This document shows positions 22,243 through 34,500 of a stretch of 64,000 nt of DNA, one piece after another. The notes beneath the pieces are model-generated. The model ran no database searches. It was not told the DNA's origin and was given only the letters and a program-made list of their open reading frames with translations. Source of the stretch: Coffea arabica (Eukaryota > Streptophyta > Magnoliopsida > Gentianales > Rubiaceae); assembly GCF_036785885.1 (NCBI RefSeq), contig NC_092323.1:3946501-4010500 (forward strand), in the 5' to 3' direction. Every line of letters starts with the position of its first letter. The stretch's first letter is position 1. The position numbers and the translations under genes are program-made.

Positions 22243-25200
22243 CAGCCAGTATGAGTTTTTCATTCTTGATGCTTTGGCTTTTGTAAAGAAAGAGTTGGAC
22301 GTGAAGCATAAGAGCAAATAAAACTTAAAATAAAGTAGTTGGAGTCAATGTCTTTGTTCGAGGTATCTGCTAATAATCCCAATGAGGTCCAATACCCATT
22401 TTCTTTTAGGGTATGCGTGGTTTTAACTGCTTTCATGCCATTGTTATTCATTGAAAGCCTGTAGTGGTGAATTAACAACGTAAAGGATAGGTAGGGGTAG
22501 GGGCAACCTTTCTTGGATGACTGAGTTGTTTTTGTCTTTCTGGTCTTACAAGGATTGACGGTTTTTTGTACATTGTTGATTGTTGTTTCTTCATCTCCTG
22601 GAACCGGAACGTGTTATGTTCTTTTGGTTGGTTCTGTAATTGGGTCACCTTCTTGGATTAAATGCTTGTCCAGGGGGATGGATACTCTTAACTATCAGTT
22701 TTTCTGGACTATTTATTATTTGCTAGCTTGTTACTTGATTTACTTCTCTCTTCTTTCGTTTTGATGCGAATTTCCTACCTGAAAATCCTGTCCTATCTTT
22801 GGAATTTTTCTTGTTTAGTCTCAAGAACTTCCTGCAGTAAAATGTGCAGATTGTTGTGGTTGTCATGTCATGCATTCGCTAAGGTTGCAGAATATCCTGT
22901 GCTTTGACAGGAAAAATGACTTCCGGTGACCATTTTAACAAAATGGGCTCGTCTTTTCTTGGGACTTCACCCATTATACAATAATAATAATCATTAACTT
23001 TGACTTTAGGGTATGCGATTAGACAAAGAAGGAAGGAAAAAAAAGGCATATTCATTCATGGGAGACTAAAAATAAAGCACATCTGAAACAACTCAATCCA
23101 TTTAAAAATGATGCAACACTCATCATCTGGGACGCCAATGTGGAAAAAAGTTACAGCGATTGGCAACAAATCACTACTGTAAACCATTTCACTTTCCTTT
23201 AAACCAATGCATATACTCTTTCACCGAGAGGGGGGCAAAATTGCCCGTCTAATCATAAAAAAGTTGATTTCTCAGACACCGTTTGGACTTTGGTCTGAAC
23301 TCTGAAGGAAAGGAATAAAAATAATTAGATCTTATCCTTGTTCCTTTTACTTCTTATCCGTTCATTTTTCCCTCCTTAAAACATCATCTGTTGAAAACCC
23401 GAACCCGAACCCGAACCCGATTCCTGTATTTCCTTTCCTTCCCATTCTCTCAAAACAAACCAAACCGTGCCTTAAACAATAATTTTACAATCTGAAGCAA
23501 TTAGCTAAGCAGCGTTTACAACCACACGAAAGATGAGCATAATTTTCCCTTTGTAAATGCATTTCCTTTCTTTTCCTTAACCCAAAAGAAAATTAACAAA
23601 GAAATTGTAATGCCCAAGCCCCAACTCTCAAGCTCCAAGTGCAAGCAAGACTGAACGGACCAAGCTTTCTTTGACTGGGCCACAATTGATCCAACTTGCT
23701 CCGGATAGGGAGCTGGCAAGTGGTAATTGGTTTACTCCAAAATGAAAACCAAAATAACCAAAGTGGTTTTATTCCCTGGCATATTCCTTCTTTCGTTTAC
23801 AGAGTGAGAGCAGTAAACGTTTAGCAATTCCCACGCTAAAACCCCCCGTTGGAGAGATTAATTACCCACATTTAACTGATTCAATGCACATACCTACCTA
23901 CCAATTAGCTTAACTTAAAGAGGTGACTACGACATCCGGTGATTGATTAACTGCCACAATCCAATTCATTGATGGTTCAAATTCAATGCACCTACTGCAG
24001 ATTAGTTCAAATGAATGTTTTAACCGCCCTCTGTTAATTTTTCTGCTATTCTTCTGTTAAAAAAATCAGCCAACCACTGGCTATTATTCTTCCTTCTCTC
24101 GAATACGACCTGCGGATTTTTGCGAACTCCAATGGTTAAAGTTTCAACCAACAATTGACAAACTTATACGTAATTTGACCAACTCGGTAGCTGCTTTGCT
24201 TGTCCACTTACGTGGTGATACAGTAGTAATTCCTTCCCCCGTTTCGTGACAGACCAACCATCACTTGCCACACCCAATTTCTGGCGGCCCCCACAATTAC
24301 CACTGGCAACACTTGGATTCGATTTTTCCTACTAAAGGTGAATTATTTTTTAATTTATTAAAATCCAAAACTCATGGACCTATTTATACTTTTGATGACT
24401 CGAATTCAACAATTATCAACTTAATCCTTAGCCGCTTTCATTATCAATATACTAGTACCTCGTTTAATATTTGTTAAGCTAAATCATATAAATTTGCCTT
24501 GGCTTGATTCAAATAGGTCTGGTAGAATTCTTACCTGTTGAATTCTGAGAAAATAAATACACACTGAATTTGTTAATTGGTTGAGTGATGCATTTGAGGA
24601 TTAACTTTGCCGTGCATGCCTGAACTTGTCTCATTTTTCACTTTACGCTGCTCTAACTTTTTGAATTTGTCCCATTTAAGACCAATTAATGATTACCACT
24701 TTGTTCCAACTACGATCCTTTAGCTTTTTTTTTTTTAAACTAATTTTTACCACATTATCATATATTTATATGGTTTCAATTACTAATATCATTAGCAAAA
24801 TTAACAAAATTAAAAATTGTGCAGATTAATAATAATGTATTATTTTATTTTTGCTATGACACCATAAAACCTTTTGATTACATTCCCTACATTATCATTT
24901 ATTTGTTGGATTTTTTATGCCGTTAATTTCGTAAAAGTTATCATTGAATGGACTTAAATAAGATAAACTTAAGAGTTAAGTGTACGGAATGTTTAAAATT
25001 GAGAGTTTGGAATGCAAAGTGTTTAAAATGTAAAATAAAAAAAATTACAAGTTTAGAGGTGCAAAAGTGAAGTTTGTCCTGCATTTGATTGTCAGTTTTC
25101 TTTACAGGTAACCGGCGTGTGACGTTAACCTACTAACGCGAATAAAATCAGTTTCTTGTTCAAGATATAGAACCGCAAGTCTCTTTCCATCACTACTCCC

Positions 25201-25260
25201 ATTCCTGCAAATCGCTTACACTACAGCACAGACACAGAAATTGGGGAAGTCATAATTTTA
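22243..25260. other. 3' UTR and intergenic DNA
   Basis: The first few hundred bases are likely 3' UTR. A short tandem array of CCCGAA units lies at 23398-23420. I see no further gene or clear transposon. Confidence 0.35.
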
Positions 25261-26918
25261 CTGGACCAAAATAACCCTCTCAATTAGCTAAAATCACAGC
25301 CTGCCCGCTGCATCTCTCCAGGTAATTTCCTATATTGATCTGTTGCCCTTACATTTCAGAATATCCATGCAAATAATACCCTCATCTCTGGTCTTCTTCT
25401 TCTTCTTCAACATGCAGGTTGGGATTTTTGTTTATTTATTTTTTAATATTTAGCTGGGGTTTGGGGATAAATGATCAAGCTGAGCTCCTTCTAAGCTGAG
25501 GTCAGATTATGGGTATTGTGGTTGCAAGTTAATTACGATCTAGTCCGGTTAAGACTTGTCCTGTTGGGAAACCACTTTCCTATTTTATTTTTTGTTTTTT
25601 TATTCTCCCATCTGTGTCTTTTAGTGGTTAATCAATCTCACTTTTGTGATTTTTTTTTGGAAGATTGAAATGGTTTATTGCTCAGTTCTTAGTTTCGATT
25701 TGCATTCTGTTGGGTGTTTATTTAGCTTAGAATCAATGTGGCTTCTGTTGACTATTGTGCTGAAGCCTTTTGGGGCAAAAAAAAGAATCTATTACTTGAG
25801 CTAGATATATTCCACCTTATTTATTCGGTTTTACGAAGTTCAGCTAAATGCTTCTATGATTTTTTTTTTTTTTTTTTTTTTTTGTCCCTGCTTGAGGACA
25901 TAGCTTATACTGGGAAAAGATTCGGAGTGTTTGTCATTTTATATCGTTGTGCAAATTAACACTGGACTCCTTTGCTTTGAATCCCCCTCCCTCCTTCCCC
26001 TTCCTTGAAGTTTATCCTCTTGTGGCCTTAAGCTGTGGTATGACTTGTATTTTGGCGTTGGGCTCCTTGTGCTTTTTTATTTATGTTTTCTTTAAAGGTG
26101 GGAGGGGGGGGGGGGGGTGGCTGAGGAGGGGGTTTGCGGGTAGTAGACGAAGTAAAGCACCGTTAGGTAGGGCTGGTAGCACCAAGTCATTTAGATAATT
26201 GCATGTGCAAGAAATCTTTTGGTGCATCAGACTCTTGTTCATGGAAATAGCATTAGGGATAACAAAAATAATTCTTAAACCAAGTGTCATGTTAAGTTCA
26301 ATTTCCTGGAAGATGCATGCCAGGAGCTGGTCAGGAACAGCACCTGAGCTCAAGAGCTGCTTGCTCAAGGTGAAGGAAGTCATAAATGGTACTCATGTGA
26401 CGTTTATCCCTGTTCTTGTAGAGAAAATTTAACTGTTGTACCACCCATGTTCTAGTTTTTTTTTTTTTTTTTTTTTGACACTTGCTGATCTCAGGTGCTA
26501 ATCTGAATATGATCCTTCAGAGATATACTAATTTCATCTATTCAAGACAGTTTCATTATAAATCGTGGTCCTATTATTTGAATATCAGACTAACATACAG
26601 ATGAAGCCTTGAACAAAATGGGTAGGAACAAGAAAGCTAGTGCTTAGATTTCTGCCCCGCTTTTCTTTGTTTTTGGTGTTATATGTTTTGGGGGGTAAGT
26701 GGGGTTTCATGTTTGAGATTTATGTCATTGGATACAACCGTAATGCACTGCAGAAATCTGGTTAGTAATTTTTGTCCGAATGAGGGATTTCACGAGTAAA
26801 CTCTGTATCAATATTTGGTTTGCTCGTAGTTGTCTGTAATTCTCCAACTTAAACAGTATATATCACCTCATGAGTTAGTTCAACTTCTGCTGTTGAGGCT
26901 TCATTGAAATCGTCAAAG
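25261..26918 (+). promoter_or_regulatory. 5' leader region of the EID1-like gene
   Basis: A splice donor CTCCAG|GTAATT at 25321/25322 suggests an untranslated exon followed by a long leader intron reaching near 26890. The region holds long poly-T tracts (25860-25883, 26456-26476) and a run of 14 G (26104-26117). The acceptor was not fixed. Confidence 0.4.
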
Positions 26919-27725
26919 ATGCTTAATTTTTGCAGAGGAGTGGAAACTATTCTCTGGAGCTGCTACTTGGTCAAGAAGATGATTATTACTAAGCAGTACC
27001 GCTGCATACACTCGGCAAGTTGTCTGTGCACAAAAGGGCATCTAACTCAGGAAGTGATATTCCTACTTTTCCAGCATCTGAATTGGAATCCAAAACTTAT
27101 TGCGACTCTTTCTTCTGTTTGTAAATGGTTTGATGACCTAGCCAAAAGAGTTCTTTGGAAGGAGTTTTGCAAAACTAGGGCTCCCAAGATGATGCTTGAT
27201 TTGGAAACTGGTGGGAGCCATAGTGTTGATGGGAATTGGCGGGCACTTGGCAAGTTGCTTATTTACTGTTCTGGATGTACCAAGGGTGGCTTGTTCAACA
27301 GCATTCACATTCCTGGACACTTTGTTTATAGGACGCGTTTTTCCAGGACATCAGGAAAGAGCTTCTTGTTACCACAATGCAGAACAGATGTTCTATATGT
27401 ATCTGATCCATGTGAACATCTTGACCAGGGAGAAGAGGGGGATGTCGGATTTTTCCGGGGAGTTTTTAAATCTTTTGCGACTTCAAAGGTTCGTAAGTTG
27501 CTAATCAAAAGGGAAGCCCCACTGCATCCGACAGAGGTATGCCCTTATTGCAAGGCAAAGTTGTGGAGCATGCTGCAAGCAAGGTTGATACCATCAAGTG
27601 CCAGCTGCAGATTGGGCGCTTATGAAGATTGCATTGAGTATTACGTGTGCCTGAATGGTCACGTTCTTGGAATATGCACCCTCTTGCCTTTGTCTGATTC
27701 GGAGGAAGCATCTGAGCTGGAGTAA
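26919..27725 (+). CDS. EID1-like F-box protein
   Basis: One coding exon gives 268 residues from ATG 26919. The family more often starts near the internal MIITKQYRCIHSASC (ATG 26979), so the true start may be there. An F-box lies at about residues 40-85 (GHLTQEVIFLLFQHLNWNPKL... WKEFC). The C-terminal half has the Cys-rich EID1-like region, including VCPYCKAKLW and CLNGHVLG. F-box proteins are substrate adaptors of SCF ubiquitin ligases. EID1 dampens phytochrome A signalling, and its EDL relatives link to light, ABA and flowering responses. The closest Arabidopsis genes are EDL1 and EDL2 by recollection of neighbourhood; sequence alone does not separate them. The protein acts in the nucleus in relatives. 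Confidence 0.88.
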   Translation: MLNFCRGVETILWSCYLVKKMIITKQYRCIHSASCLCTKGHLTQEVIFLLFQHLNWNPKLIATLSSVCKWFDDLAKRVLWKEFCKTRAPKMMLDLETGGSHSVDGNWRALGKLLIYCSGCTKGGLFNSIHIPGHFVYRTRFSRTSGKSFLLPQCRTDVLYVSDPCEHLDQGEEGDVGFFRGVFKSFATSKVRKLLIKREAPLHPTEVCPYCKAKLWSMLQARLIPSSASCRLGAYEDCIEYYVCLNGHVLGICTLLPLSDSEEASELE

Positions 27726-29009
27726 GCGAATGGAATCAAGGTACTTCTTTTTGAAGTCCTTCAAATAGTAAGACGGAATTAGTCTTCCTTATGTTGAGTA
27801 TTATGCTCTTTTCTGGGCTGGAAGAAGGTGAAAATACTGAGCATTTGGATGTTTTTTATTGCAAATCAAATGATTTTGGACATCACTTTCATTTTTGTAA
27901 CTGAGAACTGGATGTGGTGTTCTTTTGCTTTTTCATGGCGTCTCTCCTTTTTTTTCTTATGATGTTATTAACTTTTTTCTAGAAGTTACGAGGATCTGAG
28001 CAGAGATATTTCTTATGTTTTCCAGGTAAGCAAGCTAAAAAGATCTGGAATGTTTGCTGGGTTGAAGATTGGAATGCTGAAATAGTGGTAGAAAGAGTGA
28101 GAGAGGAGAAAGAGGTTTTGGTTAAACTGGCTTTTAGATGGATTTATTTCCTCGAGAAAGTTCAGATCTAGTTGCACAAATTGTGCTGCACTCCTTCTGA
28201 GTTCTTCCGATTGGGCAGCTCATGAGAGAGCTACTTTCTAACCATAATCATTCTTAGCCTGCGTGAACTTTGTAACTGTATGTACATTCTAAAACATGTA
28301 TTTGATCTTGAATGCTATATTGAAATCTGTAACATTACAACATTAAGCTGTCCTGCTATCGATCAACCTGCAAATTCGTATTCTCAAGGGAAATCCTGCC
28401 CAGAGCATTCACGATTCGCTCCTGTCCTCAAATTGCCTAATCGGAACCGACCACCTTTTCAGATTGGGTTAGGAAGTGATGGAAATGCTTATAACGTGTA
28501 GATTTACCGGGACGAAAAAAACCTTTCTGGTCGCGGCTGAAGCGTGCCCGACGAGCGTGATCTCAAGGGATCCAGTTTAAGAGCTTGGTCCAACAATTCC
28601 CTCTAAGCACTTTCTAATAATTTGCTAAAGCATGAAAGTTAAAAAGCTACGATTGGGTGGGTGAGACGAGGGCCAGATCGATGAATTCTTTTTCTTCATC
28701 TTTTCTGGAAAAAAGAAGCAGAAGAAAGGAAATTACTTGGGTCATTCTTCTCGAGTTTACAGCGCAACGGTGTAAGCCTGCTCTGTTCTGTTCTTGGGTT
28801 TCCAGTTCTAAGTTATTTTACTCCTCAATCATTGATTCGTACGCTGAGGGATAGTGGCATTCCATGAAAGTAAGACGTTGCTGCAGTGAATCTCTGTTCT
28901 GTTTTAATTTCAGAATTGTCAGGGAATCTTTGATCTCGCAGTCGTGCCTGATTTGGTTCTTCTCGTATCGTACTTCTCAGCTCTTTTTCTGCCAAGTCTC
29001 ACTCGAAGA
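27726..29009. other. 3' UTR of the EID1-like gene and intergenic DNA
   Basis: The early part is probably 3' UTR. No further gene was recognised. A short open frame at 28657-28854 has no known relatives. Confidence 0.35.
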
Positions 29010-29285
29010 AGCCTAGCTCAATTAAATGGTTATTTAATTGAAATGGTTATTTTGTCCTTTATTTAAAATATAAATTTATATTTCTTAAATCCAGTTAGGC
29101 TCAATTAAGCTTAAATTCGAATGAAGCTCGATTGGGCTCAATTTGCATATGTTCCAGCTAGAGAAAAATAAGATAAAATTGAATTCGAGTTCGTTTAGGG
29201 CAAAATTATGTCAAATTTGAGTTGGAACAGTGCACTACTCGAGTTTAACTCGATTTGACTGTACCCCTACTTAAAGCACTCTGTT
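29010..29285. mobile_element. Degraded hAT-like MITE remnant
   Basis: The segment has repeated GCTCAATT/AGCTCGATT and CTCGAGTTTAACTCGATTTG motifs and ends GACTGTACCCCTAC. This resembles the CTCGA-rich ends of hAT-type MITEs such as the one at 8003-8409. Its left end and target duplication could not be found. Confidence 0.35.
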
Positions 29286-30002
29286 TACCGGAAAAAAAAA
29301 ACAAGGGGATACTAAGATATAGCACAAATGTAGAAGTAGCTGTAATTTCGGGTGTTGGGATGAATTATGCCTAATTTACATTTTTTTTTCCCAAAACTAT
29401 CCAACCAATTATGTCATCTTGATGGTATAGCTTCCTTTTTGTACATTTTTACAAGACAACTAAACTTGTATTTATACTTGTATGAAACGTAGATGGATCT
29501 GCATCTTCTCCTGATACATTTTAAATTTTGTGTTGACGACAAAATATTATTATAACATAATGACACATTAAGAAGTCCATCAATTTCTTGTCTAAGTACC
29601 TCACCTTGTAATTTGTTCCACAAATCCAAGGGTAACGATGACATTTTAGAGGACGAAACACAATTAACACCAAACAAATCCCTACATCTGGATTTTTTTT
29701 TTTGTTTCAGTTGATGTGTTTGTATTATGTTTTTGAGTAACATTTGATTTTACTTGCAAAGGCCTCCGAAACTTCACAGCCTCCTCCAAAATTTTAACAG
29801 GGCATTACATTTTTGGTCATTTTACTGTTGCCAATTGTGGGGAATTTTAAGGTGGAAAAGATGAAGAATGCCAATTGTGGGTAATTTTAAGCTAAGAAAG
29901 ATGAAGAAAGAAATATTTTTTGCACCACAACTAGTTAAATTTCAAAAGAGGGAGATGATGGATGAAAATGAATGGTTAAAAGAAGAAGAATTAGAAAATA
30001 GG

Positions 30003-30775
30003 AAGGGCTAATATCAATGCCCTTTTCTAAGGTTTCTCTTAATATTACTTAGTATCTTTAAGGTTTTAAAAATATCACTTACTTGTTTTACTTTTGTTAT
30101 TTGTCTAATAAAATTAAAAAAACCCTAAACTACCCTTTTGCTCATTTTGCTAAATAAAAGTACTCCTAAACCACTATGTTTTATTTAAGAAAAGCACCAC
30201 CTAACAAACAATCTATAGTAATACCATTGTATCACAAATGTATAGACCATAAAAATATAAATTTGAAAAATAAAAAAGATATTTTTAAAAAAATGCACTA
30301 GTACCATTTTAACTCCATATGTTCAAAATTAATTTTTTATAAACCTTATATTTTTTCGTATTTCATCCTAACCTGTGGCCCAATCCTTTAAGTTATATTA
30401 ATCATTATAAAAAATTAATTAAAAAAGACAAAGAAATCATACTTCACTCTATCGCAATCACAAAAAGTAAAAATATAAACAAAATTCAATTTACTATAAT
30501 TTAAAAGTAAAAAATCACATAGTGATATAAAAAATGAGTAAGACAGAATATTGGAGAAAGGAGAAAGAAAAAGAATGTGATTTTTGTTTCTTTTTTAAAA
30601 AAAAAAAATCTTTTGAACTCCATTTATTTGATATGTAAATTATGTATTATGTGAAGGTTAATATAACTGCCTTTTGCAATTACTAGAGGAGTTAAGTGAT
30701 ATTTTCAAAGTTTTTAAGTGTGCTAAGTGATATTGGGAGAAACCTCAAGGGAGGTTTCTGATAAAAATAGAAAAA
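30003..30775. mobile_element. Large foldback transposon, family A copy 2
   Basis: The left arm (from about 30024) reads TTTCTAAGGTTTCTCTTAAT, then ATTACTTAGTATCTTTAAGG and ATATCACTTAC. The right arm, read on the other strand, gives CTTGAGGTTTCTCCCAATAT, ATCACTTAGCACACTT and AAATATCACTTAAC. The arms match over at least 55 nt. The AGAAACCTC/GAGGTTTC ends are shared with 4911-5674. The AT-rich interior has no coding capacity. Confidence 0.65.
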
Positions 30776-30828
30776 AAATAAAGAAATTGCAAAATCAGCA
30801 AACGCAAGATACCAGTACCAGTGCCCCG

Positions 30829-31026
30829 TTTGTCAAACGGATTTTTTGGGTATTTATCTAAAACTTTACTATAGCTTAATGTAGAAATTTTTTAAAAAAT
30901 GTATGAAGTGTGTTTTTTTTGAATATTTTGAAGTGTATAATTTAAAAATTTTGAAATTTTTTTTGAAATTACTGTAACTAAAAAATTTTTAAAAAACGTG
31001 TAGAAGATAAACTTGATAAAAAACTT
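30829..31026. mobile_element. AT-rich palindromic MITE
   Basis: It opens TTTGTCAAACGGATTTTTTG and closes with TTTTTAAAAAACGTGTAG... CTTGTC. The interior has inverted ATTTTGAAGTG/AAATTTTTTAAAAAAT blocks and ATTACTGTAACTA, recalling the TTTGGATTGC family. It lies just upstream of the SCC2 promoter region. Confidence 0.4.
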
Positions 31027-31564
31027 GTCTGTCACACAAGGCCTGTTTCTTGCTTTTCGTACTTCCCCACAGCCAGGCCAGATCAAGAGGTCCCCCGTAA
31101 AACCAACGCCGACAGTTATTTCGCTCCGAATGATTTAACAGCTTTCTTAAGAACCCAGCACCAAACTTACGAAACGACACCGTGGCAGTTATAACTGACC
31201 GTGTCATAGACTCGGAGTCGGGGCAGCAAAACAAAACAGCTTTCCTCAGAAGCCAACGCCACAACGATACGAGACGACACCGTCTAGACCAGCTAAAACG
31301 ACAGCAAAGCAAGGACATCACCGGAAGCATATTTATAGGCTCACCCAATATTCCGGGACAGCCAATTAGTGGAAAATATCCCAAAATTTTCTATACGCTT
31401 TTCCCCGCCATTTGTTTCTCCCTCTACACTCGGTCCCTTGCCCTCCTTTGTTTCTCTCTCTCTAGGGCTACCCTCATCTCTAGTCACTCATGGAAAAGCC
31501 CTAATTCCTGCAATTCAAACTGATAATTTTACAGCTTCAATGAGATTTTGACAGTTTCAATTTT
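31027..31564 (+). promoter_or_regulatory. SCC2 promoter and 5' leader with an E2F-like site
   Basis: More GC-rich than its surroundings. The motif ACGACACCGT occurs twice (about 31176 and 31274). TTTCCCCG at 31400-31407 fits the plant E2F consensus WTTSSCSS, which would suit S-phase expression of a cohesin loader. A pyrimidine-rich patch with CTCTCTCTCTAGGGCTA lies at about 31450. The transcription start was not determined. Confidence 0.4.
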
Positions 31565-34500
31565 ATGGCGCGTCCTCCAACTTCTGGTACTGGCGGTATT
31601 CCTCGGGGCATCAGTCTTTCCAACTCACTCCACTCGGAAGTCGCTCCATGCTTGCCTCTTCCGTCCCTTCCTGTTTTCTGTGGCGCGCTTGATCAGGAGC
31701 TCCGGCTGTTCGATGAGTTGCACAGTGCCGCTTCGAGATCAGTCAATCGAATTGACGTTGTTAGCCAAGCTGGCAAGATTGCTCAACTGCTTAGCAATAC
31801 TGACGTGTCTTACTTGTGAGTTCTTTTCTTTCTTTTTCAAATTTGGTTAATTCTCTCCGAGTTTGGATTGATATGTCTGGATGATTCTTTACTCAGTGTT
31901 AAATTCAAGTTTATGGAATCCTCTGTTCGCCTGGAAACTTGATGAATTGTTGAGCATATTTGTTATGGTTGCAATTATTGGTTTTTACATCATTGTTTAC
32001 ATGGAAAGTTGAAATGAAATGTTAAGTTTTGATTCTGTTGGCAATGCTAAATGCTCCACAAGGTGATTAAATGAAATTGTTTAGTCTTTTTCCCATTGTT
32101 TAATAAACGTGTTTTTGTTTTCTGCTCTTGAATATTTACTTACTCAAAAAACAGTTTATGGAGTGAATCAGTAATTATGACTCCCACGATTGGAAAGTTT
32201 GAGGAAATGATGTAAATCACATCGCAGAGTACCACTGCTACAACCTCTATGTATTATCCATCTCTGGCCAATATGTGTTGAATTGATGTAATGCTGAACG
32301 TGTTCTGCATGAAATTTGTGGAATTTCAATTTATTCCATTTTTTTTTGTTCTTAAAGCAGCTTCCTTTTAAATCTTCTTCCTTAGCGATTGCTACTCACT
32401 TAATAGGTGATGCAAATGACCTTTACAAGAAACAACTTTTTTTTTTTGTTTTTATTTTTGATTGGGTGAATGAATTATGACTGTGTCCACAGAGTGCTGA
32501 GAAATTGAACGTGTTAGGCCTTGATAAGTAGAAACTCTAACTAACAAGTATTGCAGTTCTTACGAGTCTTGCCAAGAATGATTATTGAGTTTTTTCTTTT
32601 CCCATATAATTGGGGAAGCTGGGCATCACCAGTAATTAGTTGGAAGCATCTAAACTCTTATCTGTTTGTGATTAAAGACGCAGGAAGTGTTAATTTTGAA
32701 ACGCCTAAATCTGACTTCATTAACGAGGAAAAGCAAGACGTCAAAGAAAACGCTTAGGCCCCTGTGTCCCTCCTTGTAAAATGAGCTTGTTGGGAATAAA
32801 TAAAAAGAATAGAAAGATGATGTTCTTGCTTGTTATTTGGCCTTATTGTTTGTCTTTTTACAGGAGTATTAGAGGTGATGTGTCTTCCCAACCCCAGGGA
32901 TTTGTCGGACATCATGACCTCTATGATGAAGTTTTGAGATATAATTCTCAGGCATTTGACTACATTTCTCCAGGTAAAGGGGTTGCTCAATTAGTATTGT
33001 CAATGTTCACAAGGGTTGCTGCCTTTATTTATTTATTTATTTAATATTTATATTGCGGTTGGGGAGGAGGGGTTTGTTGCGACCATTATGCGATTATGTG
33101 GAAGTACATGTGCTTTAGTGGGAAGTTTTCAAGTCCTGCACTTTGTTTGGCTGTTTAAAGGATTATTAACATTAGTTAGACCTAAGAATTTCTTTGATAA
33201 AAGTGGGATCTGCAGATAGAATTAGTGTTGCTTTCAATCTGCCATACCCTTATCTTATTGGTGCTTTATGATCCCAATTTGGTGATGGGCAATGATACAA
33301 AGATGATGACGCAGCACGAAAACTTGGTAGGCACTGCAGCTTTGTAGAAAAGCTTAGATATTGAATTTCACCCGAATTTATAATAGCAACTTGGAATAGG
33401 ATGAGAGAATATGCTTAAGAAGGTGAAAAACTGATTAGTAATTCTAGGAATCACTCCTAGGAATTTTTAGGCATTGCACCTAAAGTTGGGATGTATCACA
33501 CAATCCTAAGAAAGACGTTGAGTTTGCAGGAAAATTTTTTAACGATAAAAAATCTGACTTCTCCTTCTAGAGAAGTGGTTATTTATAGATGCTAAAACAA
33601 AGCCAACTCCAATCCTAATTAGGATTCCTAACTAGAATAGAATTCTAGTAGAAAGCTAGAAAGCTAAGCTTTCTTATTCCCCATAACAACTAAAATATTA
33701 ATTACCAAAAATAATTACTAAACAGAAAATTAACATAAACATAAAATTCTTGCAGCTAATCAAATTACTAAAATACCCCTGCTGGTTGAAATCAGAAAAC
33801 GAACTCAATAGGATTTAAACCAACTCCCAAGTTGGTTCCTTGTCATCAAAAGCATGCCAAATCAATGCTTGGGCATTCGACACATCCTTCCCATGCCTCC
33901 TATAAACCTTAGTAGATTTTTGCCACTTATCTCTACCGGATGATGAATTGTTTGATATACTATGGCCATCATTATATTGTGTCGTGCTTCTTATTCGATC
34001 CTAAAGTAGTGGTTTTAAGTTTTATTCGAGATCTTTGATGGCCTAGCTTATTGTTTCTTGCATTCTTCAAGCTTTTCAGGTCCTACAAATGAGCCAATCC
34101 CCAGCAGTAACTTGGCTGAATCAAAACCTTGTGAGCAGAACTTACGTGATCAGGTGCATAGAGACAATGCAGGAATTGGGAGTAACCAACATGATGTGGC
34201 AGGAATTCTTAAATATCAGCAGGGTTATGATATGTCTAATGTTAGTTTCTAGTTTTGTTCATGATTTGGTGAATTTGATTTTTTTTTCCCACCTTTGTGA
34301 TGTTAAATGCTATGTCTTTGCAGGATGCTATTAATCATTCTAGAAAACCAAAAGTCAGGAAGAAAGGCAAAGACAGCATTCTGTCCTCATCAACTGTTCC
34401 GGATGCTATTGAGCAGCAAGGTTCTATTTCTAAGGGTTTTTTTTTTTTGTTAAATCTTGGTTGATGTCCTTATTCATAAATGACTGAGCATTATATTTTT

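Noticed and set aside
23398-23420. CCCGAA tandem units resembling a telomere-like repeat
   Set aside because: Only about four units and not the plant telomere motif; a short satellite of no clear meaning.
26104-26117. Run of 14 G as a possible quadruplex or regulatory element
   Set aside because: A single homopolymer run in a leader intron, without supporting pattern; likely a simple repeat and prone to sequence error.
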